NCBI GenBank assembly: GCA_018241695.1
Contig: JAFEDH010000010.1
Span: forward strand, 1 to 64,000
DNA: 64,000 bases
Reading direction: 5' to 3'
From: Pseudomonadota bacterium
GTDB lineage: Bacteria; Pseudomonadota; Gammaproteobacteria; Burkholderiales; Rhodocyclaceae
In this document: positions 38,932-46,552 of the stretch, one piece after another
Numbering within the stretch: the first letter of the stretch is position 1
Layout: each line of letters starts with the position of its first letter
Notes under the pieces: generated by a model
What the model was told of the DNA's origin: nothing
The model's input: only the letters and a program-made list of their open reading frames with translations
Database searches by the model: none
Translations under genes and position numbers: made by a program

Positions 38932-40074
38932 ATGATTGCCAAGCTGCGCCAAAATTCACTCCCTGTTATCGAAACCCTGCAACGATTGCTGCGTGATCGC
39001 CTGTTCCTGGTGACTACGGTAATTCCCACGAGCCTGGCTATCTTCTATTTTGGGCTCATCGCTTCGGATGTCTATGTCTCGGAGTCCCGCTTCATCGTTC
39101 GCAGTCCAGCCCAGCAGGTCAGTTCCCCCTTGGGCATGCTTTTCAAGGGTGCGACCGGATTTTCCAAGGCGGATGACGATTCTTACGCCATCCAGGAATA
39201 CATACTTTCGAGGGATGCCCTCAAATCCATCGAGGACGAGTTGCATTTGCACAAGGCATTCGCCAGCAGCAAGGTTGACATGATCAGCCGGTTTGGGGCC
39301 ATTGACTGGGACAATAGCTTCGAAGCGTTGTATCTCTATTACCAGAAGAAGGTCAGCGTGCAACTCGATTCCGCTTCCTCCATCATCACCTTGACGACTC
39401 GTGCATTCACGGCCGACGATGCCGGAAACATGAATCAAAAGCTGCTGGATCTGGCCGAGAACTTCGTGAACAGGCTCAATGAGCGCGCTCATCAGGATCA
39501 GGTGCGCTTTGCCACCGCGGAGGTGATGGATGCTGAAAAGAAGGCACAGACAGCTGCCATGGCTTTGGCCCACTATCGAAACCGGAAAGGCGTGATCGAT
39601 CCGGAAAAGGAATCCATGATTCCACTTCAGCAGATTGGCAAGTTACAAGAAGAACTGATCGCTACCAAGGGACAGATATTGCAACTGGAAAAGTTTGCCA
39701 GGGACAATCCGCAACTGCCCATGTTGCGCCAGAAGGCAACCATGCTGGAGAGCGAGATACAGATCGAAACTAGCCGGGTGGCAGGTGGTGACACGTCCCT
39801 AGCTGGCAAGGCGGTCGAGTACCAGCGCTTTGCTCTCGAACGTGAATTTGCCGACAAGATGCTCGCCAGCGCCATGAATACCCTGGAGCAGGCTCGCAAC
39901 GAAGCCCAGCGCAAGCAACTATATCTCGAGCGTATCGCCCGGCCCGTCGTGCCTGACAAGGCAATGGAGCCGCACCGCATGCGCAACGTGTTGGCTACGC
40001 TGCTGGTAGGCCTGATCCTGTGGGGGATTCTGAGCATTCTGGTGGCGGGTGTAAAAGAGCATCATGACCGGTAA
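38932..40074 (+). CDS. kpsE: Capsule export inner-membrane protein, KpsE/CtrB/BexC family
   Basis: The product has 380 residues. It has one membrane segment near residues 27-48, a long periplasmic region with helical coiled-coil stretches (about 185-340), and a second membrane segment near the C-terminus (about 350-372). This is the polysaccharide co-polymerase type of the ABC capsule systems, bridging KpsMT to the outer-membrane OPX protein. It overlaps kpsM by 11 bases. The motif VSESRFIVRSPAQ after the first helix is typical. Confidence 0.9.
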   Translation: MIAKLRQNSLPVIETLQRLLRDRLFLVTTVIPTSLAIFYFGLIASDVYVSESRFIVRSPAQQVSSPLGMLFKGATGFSKADDDSYAIQEYILSRDALKSIEDELHLHKAFASSKVDMISRFGAIDWDNSFEALYLYYQKKVSVQLDSASSIITLTTRAFTADDAGNMNQKLLDLAENFVNRLNERAHQDQVRFATAEVMDAEKKAQTAAMALAHYRNRKGVIDPEKESMIPLQQIGKLQEELIATKGQILQLEKFARDNPQLPMLRQKATMLESEIQIETSRVAGGDTSLAGKAVEYQRFALEREFADKMLASAMNTLEQARNEAQRKQLYLERIARPVVPDKAMEPHRMRNVLATLLVGLILWGILSILVAGVKEHHDR

Positions 40075-40864
40075 GACAGAAGCAGCCTCCGAGTTTTCGC
40101 TCGGGCTGAAGATCCAGAAGAGGATTTTGTGGACGCTTCTGCTGCGCGAGATCATTACCCGATACGGTCGGGAGAACCTGGGAATACTCTGGTTTTTCGT
40201 TGAACCGTTGCTATTCATTGTCGGCATATCGATCTTGTGGACCTACTTCGATTCGCGCACAGTCAGTACCGGGACATTGGCCGAGTTTTCCATCGTGAGT
40301 TACCCGACCATTCTCTTGTGGAGAAATACGACTTCAAGAGTTACCAAGGCGATGTATTCGAACCGACCACTCTTGCACCATCGGCTAATCAAACCGGTTG
40401 ACTTCATGTATGCGAGGATAATTCTCGAATTCGCCAGTGTGACGGCATCTTTCATCGTCATTTATATTGTGTTTCTGCTCCTCGGCATTTCGCACGCCCC
40501 GGCTGATTTGCTTGATATGGCCCTGGGATGGCTCATGATCTGCTGGTTCTCGTTCGGTTTTGTGATGATCATGGGTGCCTTGTCCGAACTGAACGATGCG
40601 ATCGAGAAGGTCAGTCACATCATCCTATATTTCATGCTGCCAATTTCGGGCATTCTTCCTGCCTATATCGTTCCGCCATCCCTGCGTGAGTATCTCCTGC
40701 TGTTTCCCCTGGTCGATTGTGTGGAGTTCTTCCGTTACGGCTATTACGGCATGAAGATGAAGACCTACTTCAATCTGGAATACACAATACTGGTGAATCT
40801 CGTCCTGACCTTGTTCTCCATGTCCCTGATGAAGGTCGCGATCAACAAAATGCAAAGGTCATGA
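40064..40864 (+). CDS. kpsM: Capsule ABC transporter permease, KpsM/CtrC/BexB family
   Basis: The product has 266 residues with about six membrane helices of the ABC-2 type. It starts with a cytoplasmic amphipathic segment (LLLREIITRYGRENLGILW) typical of KpsM. It carries the lipid-linked polysaccharide through the inner membrane together with KpsT. kpsT follows with an ATGA overlap. Confidence 0.92.
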   Translation: MTGKTEAASEFSLGLKIQKRILWTLLLREIITRYGRENLGILWFFVEPLLFIVGISILWTYFDSRTVSTGTLAEFSIVSYPTILLWRNTTSRVTKAMYSNRPLLHHRLIKPVDFMYARIILEFASVTASFIVIYIVFLLLGISHAPADLLDMALGWLMICWFSFGFVMIMGALSELNDAIEKVSHIILYFMLPISGILPAYIVPPSLREYLLLFPLVDCVEFFRYGYYGMKMKTYFNLEYTILVNLVLTLFSMSLMKVAINKMQRS

Positions 40865-41535
40865 TCGTTCTGGAAAACGTTACAAAAAGCTACCCAGTCA
40901 AGTATGGTCGTTCGCACCATGTTGTTCTGGACCGGATAAACCTGCAGATTGGTCGTGGCGAACACTGGGGCATACTGGGTCGCAACGGAGCGGGCAAGTC
41001 GACCATGATCAGGCTCATTAGCGGAGCTGAAATACCGGACCACGGGAAAGTCAGTCGCCAGATGTCCGTTTCCTGGCCCCTGGCTTTTGGCGATACCTTT
41101 CAAAGCGCGCTGACCGGGCGCGACAACACGCGTCTGATTTGCCGCGTTTATGGTGTCGATTTCGATCATGCGATCGACTTCGTGGAAGAATTTGCGGAAC
41201 TTGGCTCTTATATACGGGAGCCGATCGCGAATTATTCTGCCGGTATGAGTGCCAGGCTGGCTTTCGCCATATCGATGATTGTGGAGTTTGACTGCTATCT
41301 GATCGATGAAGTCATAGCGGTCGGGGACTACCGCTTCATTCAGAAATGCGAGCAGGAGTTGTTCGAAAAGCGAGGCGACCGGGCCATGATTATCGTTTCT
41401 CACAATGCTGAAACAATCAAGAGGTATTGCAGGAAGATCGGTGTTCTGCATCGTGGGCAATTGCGCGTGTTCGAAGACGTAGACGAAGGTAACGCGTATT
41501 ACTACTCGAGTACTGGTAGTGGAGAGATTTCCTGA
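40861..41535 (+). CDS. kpsT: Capsule ABC transporter ATPase, KpsT/CtrD/BexA family
   Basis: The product has 224 residues from the ATG that overlaps the kpsM stop. Walker A is GRNGAGKST (residues 40-48). The signature is the KpsT-type YSAGMSARLAFA rather than LSGGQ, and LIDEVIAVGD serves as Walker B. Its short length, without an added carbohydrate-binding domain, means it belongs to the Kps type with lipid-anchored substrates. Wzt-like O-antigen ATPases are longer. Confidence 0.93.
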   Translation: MIVLENVTKSYPVKYGRSHHVVLDRINLQIGRGEHWGILGRNGAGKSTMIRLISGAEIPDHGKVSRQMSVSWPLAFGDTFQSALTGRDNTRLICRVYGVDFDHAIDFVEEFAELGSYIREPIANYSAGMSARLAFAISMIVEFDCYLIDEVIAVGDYRFIQKCEQELFEKRGDRAMIIVSHNAETIKRYCRKIGVLHRGQLRVFEDVDEGNAYYYSSTGSGEIS

Positions 41536-41547
41536 ACTGGGGTGCTG

Positions 41548-41658
41548 ATGACCTTTACGTGGTTGAGAAAGAGATTGAAGAGGATCAGGTTCATTGTGAA
41601 GCCAGGTCAATGCATCTGGCGTCCACTCGAAAGACCTGGCCCAAGTACCGATTCATAA
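41548..41658 (+). CDS. Possible 36-residue basic peptide
   Basis: A complete ATG-to-TAA frame fills the gap between kpsT and the next glycosyltransferase almost exactly and stops one base before its ATG. The peptide is strongly basic (TWLRKRLKRIRFIVKPG). A GGGG stretch lies 4 bases before the ATG. No family is recognised; it may be chance. Confidence 0.3.
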   Translation: MTFTWLRKRLKRIRFIVKPGQCIWRPLERPGPSTDS

Positions 41659-41659
41659 G

Positions 41660-43786
41660 ATGAAAGAACGAACGATATTGGGTTCGCAAGCCAGTCCCGC
41701 GATTGGCGGAATGGCGCACGTTCTTCACTGTATTGCCCAAGTTCGTTGGCGGCCGGTACTTCTGTTGATACTTTGCCGTGATGCACTCAGGTTGTTGTAT
41801 CAGGTGGCTGCGTATCGACCCTATTTGTTCCTTCGTAAACAGATGTCGGTGATACTTCCATTCAGGCAGCCAAAGGACGTGATTGTGGCATCGCCGGACA
41901 GTCTTCCCGACTACTTCGTGTTCGGTGTTATCGACTGGCACTTCCGGCATCAGCGGCCGCAGCACCTCTCCCAAATGCTTGCGCATTCAGGGCGTCGTGT
42001 TTTCTATGTATCGTCCAATTTCCGCGTTGACCGGCGATCAGGTTTCGAAGTTGAACCACTCGGCACGAGTGGCAACCTGTTCAGTATCAAGCTGTTCCGG
42101 AGCCGGCCATCCATTATCTACAGCAATGCGCCTGCACCCAAAACGATCAGGCAGCTTCGCTCCAGTATGGGTCTTGTGCTGGAATGGGCACGGACGAAGC
42201 GGTCGGTGTGTTTCGTTCAGCATGCATTCTGGTATGAGATTGCCCGATCGATACCTGATTCCAGACTGGTTTACGATCTCATGGACAGTCATGAAGGATT
42301 CGGCAACAGTTCTCCAGAGGTGATCGCGCTTGAGGAGCAACTCTTGAAGCATGCTGACATCACCGTTGCGACTTCAGCTTGGCTGGGTGAGTTGAGTGCC
42401 AGGTATGGCGGGCGATCAGCGCTGATCAGAAATGCCTGTGAATACGAACTTTTTTCGCGTCGCCCCGAAGTGATCCATGCAGACCCTGTGGGGCGTCGCA
42501 TCATCGGTTATTACGGCGCCATTGCCGGCTGGCTCGATCTCGACCTGGTGGAAGCAACGTCCCGGCACTTCCCTGATTGCTGCATTCTCCTGATCGGCGC
42601 TGACACAATCGGTGCGCAGTTCAGGCTGGCGCATCTCGAAAATGTTGTGTTCATCGGAGAAGTCAGATACGAACTCCTGCCCTTCTATCTGCATGCATTC
42701 GATGTCGCCTTGTTGCCATTCAAGATCATGCCCCTGACGCTGGCGACCAATCCGATCAAAATCTACGAATATCTTGCTGCAGGGAAACCAGTGGTTTCGG
42801 TCGGTCTTCCTGAAACGGCCCAGTTCGGGAACTTGATCCGTGTGGCGAAATCGGATGAGGAATTCCTGTCGGCGATTTTCAGCATCCTGAGCGCCAAGGA
42901 AGATGTTGGCGAAGCGTGCAGGCGCCAGGATTTTGCCGCAAAGAATACCTGGTCCGACCGTACCCGTGATCTGGCTCATTTGGCCGAGGACGATAGCTGT
43001 GATCCGCGAATCAGTGTGATCGTAATCACCTACAACAATCTCGACCTGACCCGGGCCTGCCTGCAAAGCCTCGACACCAACAGTCACTACGGCAACATGG
43101 AGATTGTCGTGGTGGACAACGCGTCCAGCGACGGGACCCGCGAATTTCTGTCCGATTGGGTCCGTGCGACTGAAAATCGCAAGATTCTGCTCAATGAATC
43201 GAACAGGGGCTTTCCCACCGCGAATAACCAGGGCATTGCGTTGGCCGATGGAGAGTATCTTGTCCTGCTCAACAACGATACGTTTGTCACTCCAGGATGG
43301 CTTCGTACCCTGTATCGCCATTTCAGGTTTGATCCATCTCTGGGCTTGATCGGGCCGGTGACGAACCGGATTGGAAATCAGGCAGAAATCGATATCCGGT
43401 ACGAAACCATGGAAGACATGGTCCGCGAATCCAGGAAATATACGCTCCGCCACATGGGAGAAACATTGTCGCTGCGAACCGTGGCTTTCTTCTGCGTCAT
43501 GATGCCGCGCCGCGTGATGGAGCAGGTTGGACTTCTTGATGAGGCTTTCGGCCTGGGCTTTTTCGAGGACGACGACTATTGCAGACGTGTGGAGCAGTGT
43601 GGCTACAAAATTGCCTGTGCCGAGGATGTCTTTGTGCATCACCATCTGTCTGCATCGTTTCTGAAGATGGAAAAAGAGGCGAGACGCGCCATCTATCGTT
43701 CAAGTAAGAGTGTGTACGAGAAGAAATGGGGGAAATGGGAGCCTCATGCAAAGCGCGAAAAAGGGCTGTTTGGTGCAAGCAAATGA
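41660..43786 (+). CDS. Two-domain glycosyltransferase (GT4-like plus GT2)
   Basis: The product has 708 residues. The N-terminal half (about 75-440) is a GT-B fold with DWHFRHQRPQHLSQ and the donor-site region KIYEYLAAGKPVVS. The C-terminal half (from about 450, ISVIVITYNNLDLTRACLQSLD) is a GT2 enzyme with VVDNASSD and the metal-binding LLNNDT. It may add two successive sugars of the capsule repeat or of the linker. The first 60 residues include a hydrophobic stretch (PVLLLILCRDALRLLY) of unknown role. Sugar specificities cannot be assigned. Confidence 0.85.
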   Translation: MKERTILGSQASPAIGGMAHVLHCIAQVRWRPVLLLILCRDALRLLYQVAAYRPYLFLRKQMSVILPFRQPKDVIVASPDSLPDYFVFGVIDWHFRHQRPQHLSQMLAHSGRRVFYVSSNFRVDRRSGFEVEPLGTSGNLFSIKLFRSRPSIIYSNAPAPKTIRQLRSSMGLVLEWARTKRSVCFVQHAFWYEIARSIPDSRLVYDLMDSHEGFGNSSPEVIALEEQLLKHADITVATSAWLGELSARYGGRSALIRNACEYELFSRRPEVIHADPVGRRIIGYYGAIAGWLDLDLVEATSRHFPDCCILLIGADTIGAQFRLAHLENVVFIGEVRYELLPFYLHAFDVALLPFKIMPLTLATNPIKIYEYLAAGKPVVSVGLPETAQFGNLIRVAKSDEEFLSAIFSILSAKEDVGEACRRQDFAAKNTWSDRTRDLAHLAEDDSCDPRISVIVITYNNLDLTRACLQSLDTNSHYGNMEIVVVDNASSDGTREFLSDWVRATENRKILLNESNRGFPTANNQGIALADGEYLVLLNNDTFVTPGWLRTLYRHFRFDPSLGLIGPVTNRIGNQAEIDIRYETMEDMVRESRKYTLRHMGETLSLRTVAFFCVMMPRRVMEQVGLLDEAFGLGFFEDDDYCRRVEQCGYKIACAEDVFVHHHLSASFLKMEKEARRAIYRSSKSVYEKKWGKWEPHAKREKGLFGASK

Positions 43787-43822
43787 GCTCGCCGACTGCA
43801 AGTATCGACGGGGCTAATTGAA

Positions 43823-44536
43823 TTGGCTAACGAGAAACCATTCGAAATGCTTGTTCTGGCTGGTGGCCTGGGCACTCGCCTGCGTACCGCCGTGGCCGAC
43901 GTGCCGAAGCCCATGGCACCAGTGTCAGGAAAGCCTTTTCTGGAATACCTGCTGGATCACTGGATAGGTGAAGGAGTTCGGCGTTTCGTGCTCTCTACCG
44001 GATATCTTGGCCATATCATCGAGAATCATTTTGGCAATGGTTACCGTGGCGCATCGATCGATTACGTGCGGGAGCCGTTACCTCTTGGTACCGGAGGGGC
44101 ATTGCGTCTGGCGCTTGCTACGACAGACTGGAGCGGCCGGTCGATACTCATGGCCAACGGTGACACCTGGTTTCCTGTCAGCCTCGATCAATTCCATCGT
44201 GATGCGTTGCATTTGAAGGCGGATATCACGCTCGCATTGAAGCATGTCGGGAGCAACGACCGATACGGTGGTGTGAAAGTTTCGGCCACCGGATCGATCA
44301 GTTCATTTTCGGAAAAATTGCAGGGCAGCGGTTTGATCAATGGTGGTTGTTATTTGCTCGATACTCCTGCATTTGCCACGATATTGTCCCCGTTGCCAGA
44401 GAGATTTTCGCTTGAGAGAGAGGTATTCCCTGGTTTGATCCCATCTGGAAAAATTGGATCAAGCATTCAGGACAAACCATTTCTGGATATTGGCATTCCG
44501 GAAGATTATCGAAGGGCTTCGAAATTCTTCATATGA
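43823..44536 (+). CDS. hddC: D-glycero-D-manno-heptose 1-phosphate guanylyltransferase
   Basis: The product has 237 residues from a TTG at 43823; an ATG at 43847 just before the signature is an alternative start. LAGGLGTRLR and VPKPMAPV are the nucleotidyltransferase signatures, and NGDTWFP holds the metal-binding Asp. HddC makes GDP-D-glycero-alpha-D-manno-heptose. The assignment to heptose rather than another sugar rests on gmhB and hddA in the same operon. The stop overlaps the next start. Confidence 0.8.
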   Translation: MANEKPFEMLVLAGGLGTRLRTAVADVPKPMAPVSGKPFLEYLLDHWIGEGVRRFVLSTGYLGHIIENHFGNGYRGASIDYVREPLPLGTGGALRLALATTDWSGRSILMANGDTWFPVSLDQFHRDALHLKADITLALKHVGSNDRYGGVKVSATGSISSFSEKLQGSGLINGGCYLLDTPAFATILSPLPERFSLEREVFPGLIPSGKIGSSIQDKPFLDIGIPEDYRRASKFFI

Positions 44537-44838
44537 AACAGCATCGTCTCACACTGTTGAAATATGATATTGCCGTATCACCAAGGTGGCGGCTGTATCC
44601 AGCGGTAAAAATGCAGATGCTGGAGTGTTTTGACGAGGTTGCGACACTTCCCGTATCCTGCTGCCCGGTGAAACGCTGGTATTTCGTGGGCGATGGCAGT
44701 CCCGCAGAATATTTCCCAGATCAGGCAGCCAGACGCGCCAGAACGCTGGAACGTAAGCACAACCCGCTTTCCGCGAGGACACTGACAGCAGACAGTTCAG
44801 TACGGACCCATACCGGCCACGATGGCTGTTCAATATAG
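44533..44838 (+). CDS. Hypothetical protein after hddC
   Basis: A 101-residue frame starts with an ATGA overlap to hddC. The front (MKQHRLTLLKYDIAVSPRWR) looks protein-like, the rear is rich in Arg, Thr and Ser. No family is recognised and no membrane segment or signal peptide is present. Together with the 39-codon frame that follows it may be a decayed gene. Confidence 0.4.
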   Translation: MKQHRLTLLKYDIAVSPRWRLYPAVKMQMLECFDEVATLPVSCCPVKRWYFVGDGSPAEYFPDQAARRARTLERKHNPLSARTLTADSSVRTHTGHDGCSI

Positions 44839-44841
44839 AAA

Positions 44842-44961
44842 ATGGTGGATTACTACATTATTTTCCTCGGCCCGCGTACCAGGGCGAACCAGGAATTACA
44901 ACCCATTCTGGCGGGTAGCCTTTACAAGAACGAGGCTATCCCATTGTTTCCCAACTCATAA
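44842..44961 (+). other. Short frame, possible gene remnant
   Basis: An ATG frame of 39 codons reads MVDYYIIFLGPRTRANQELQ and stops 26 bases before the next gene. It looks like a real protein segment but is isolated, without a ribosome site. Confidence 0.25.
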
Positions 44962-44987
44962 CAACGGCATACAAGGTATAACGCATC

Positions 44988-45926
44988 ATGATTTACAACA
45001 TTCTCGTAACAGGCGGCGCAGGTTACCTCGGCTCCACCATGGTCCCGGATCTTCTCGCGGCCGGTCACAAGGTAACTGTGCTGGACAGCTTGATGTTCAA
45101 GCAAACCAGCCTAAACCATGTTTGCTACCACCCGAATTTTTCGATCATCAAGGGTGACATTCGTGTCGAACGCACGATTGCGCCGCTCATCCGCAAAGCC
45201 GATGTTGTCATACCTCTGGCGGCACTGGTCGGGGCCCCCCTTTGTAATCAGGATCCGGTCGGCGCGACTACGGTCAATCACGATGCCATCACAATGATGC
45301 TCAAACTTCTCTCGAAGGAGCAGATCGTTCTGATGCCAACCACCAACAGCGCTTATGGCACGGGTGATGAAAACAACTTTTGCACCGAAGATTCGCCGCT
45401 GCGCCCCATTTCCCAGTATGCGATCGAGAAGGTGGAAATCGAAAAGCAGCTGATGGAGTTTTCCAATGCGGTCAGCTTCCGCCTGGCAACGGTTTTCGGC
45501 ATGTCGCCACGCATGCGCACCGATCTGCTGGTGAACGATTTCACCTATCGCGCGGTGCACGATCGCTTCGTAGTGCTGTTTGAAAGCCACTTCAAGCGCA
45601 ATTACATACACGTGCGTGACGTATCCAGAGTATTTCAGCATGCGCTCAAGAACCATGCGGCGATGAAAGGACAGATTTACAACGTCGGATTATCTGATGC
45701 CAACGTATCCAAAAAAGAGTTGTGCGAGCACATCAAGCTGCAGGTTCCTGATTTCGTCCATATCGAGGCGCCGGTGGGTAAGGATCCGGATCAGCGCAAC
45801 TACATCGTGTCCAACGCCAAGATCGAGGCGACCGGCTTCAAGCCGGAGTTTTCTCTGGACAGGGGGATCGGTGAACTGATCAAGGGATACACCATGCTGC
45901 GCAATTCGCAATACGCGAACGTCTGA
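44988..45926 (+). CDS. NAD-dependent sugar epimerase/dehydratase (extended SDR)
   Basis: The product has 312 residues. The NAD motif is TGGAGYLG (residues 8-15). The active-site segment TTNSAYG and YAIEK supply the Ser/Thr, Tyr and Lys of the SDR triad, and NYIHVRDVSRVFQHAL is the usual substrate-domain motif. It works on a nucleotide-linked sugar, perhaps GDP-heptose, to change C-4 or another centre. The exact reaction is not readable. gmhB follows 20 bases later. Confidence 0.82.
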   Translation: MIYNILVTGGAGYLGSTMVPDLLAAGHKVTVLDSLMFKQTSLNHVCYHPNFSIIKGDIRVERTIAPLIRKADVVIPLAALVGAPLCNQDPVGATTVNHDAITMMLKLLSKEQIVLMPTTNSAYGTGDENNFCTEDSPLRPISQYAIEKVEIEKQLMEFSNAVSFRLATVFGMSPRMRTDLLVNDFTYRAVHDRFVVLFESHFKRNYIHVRDVSRVFQHALKNHAAMKGQIYNVGLSDANVSKKELCEHIKLQVPDFVHIEAPVGKDPDQRNYIVSNAKIEATGFKPEFSLDRGIGELIKGYTMLRNSQYANV

Positions 45927-45946
45927 TTCGACCCGCCCGTACGAAC

Positions 45947-46552
45947 ATGCATGTTTCTCTCCGCAGCCGCAGGGCGACGCATCCGGTACCGGCAGTATTT
46001 CTTGATCGCGACGGAACGATCAATGTCGAAAAGGAATATCTCCATCGTATCGAGGATTGGGACTGGATTCCCGGTTCCCCCGAGGCGATTGCGGCACTCA
46101 ACCGCTCCGGGTTTTTCGTCATTGTGGTGAGCAACCAGGCGGGTATTGCGCGCGAGTTTTACAGTATCGGAGATGTTGAACTGCTCCACGAATACGTATC
46201 GCAGGAACTGCAGCGCCATGGCGGGAGGATCGACGCTTTCTGCTTCTGTCCGCATCATCCCGACCATGGACAGAAGGGTTCATGTACCTGCCGCAAGCCG
46301 GGCCCCGGCATGATCCTGAACTCGGCACGGATGCTCAACATCGATCTGGCCAGATCGTGGATGGTGGGAGACAAACTGATCGACGTGGAGGCAGGTAAGG
46401 CCGCGGGTGTGACAAGCATCCTTGTACAGACCGGCTATGGAAGAACCGAGATGCCGGGTGCGGCAATGGGCCAATTGACGGTTGCGAATCTGCCGGAGGC
46501 CGCTGCGATGATCATCGCAGCCGTGCAGGGCGGAGCGAGTGTAGCTCAATGA
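45947..46552 (+). CDS. gmhB: D-glycero-D-manno-heptose 1,7-bisphosphate phosphatase
   Basis: The product has 201 residues of the HAD family. The nucleophile motif is FLDRDGTIN, followed by VVSNQAGI, the zinc loop CPHHPDHGQKGSCTCRKP and MVGDKLIDVEAG. GmhB removes the C-7 phosphate from heptose bisphosphate before nucleotide activation by HddC. The first 15 residues are extra compared with the family. Its stop overlaps the next gene start (ATGA). Confidence 0.88.
   Translation: MHVSLRSRRATHPVPAVFLDRDGTINVEKEYLHRIEDWDWIPGSPEAIAALNRSGFFVIVVSNQAGIAREFYSIGDVELLHEYVSQELQRHGGRIDAFCFCPHHPDHGQKGSCTCRKPGPGMILNSARMLNIDLARSWMVGDKLIDVEAGKAAGVTSILVQTGYGRTEMPGAAMGQLTVANLPEAAAMIIAAVQGGASVAQ

Noticed and set aside
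42416..43645. Minus-strand frame of 409 codons opposite the GT4-GT2 gene
   Set aside because: No family features, and the sense strand encodes clear glycosyltransferase motifs.
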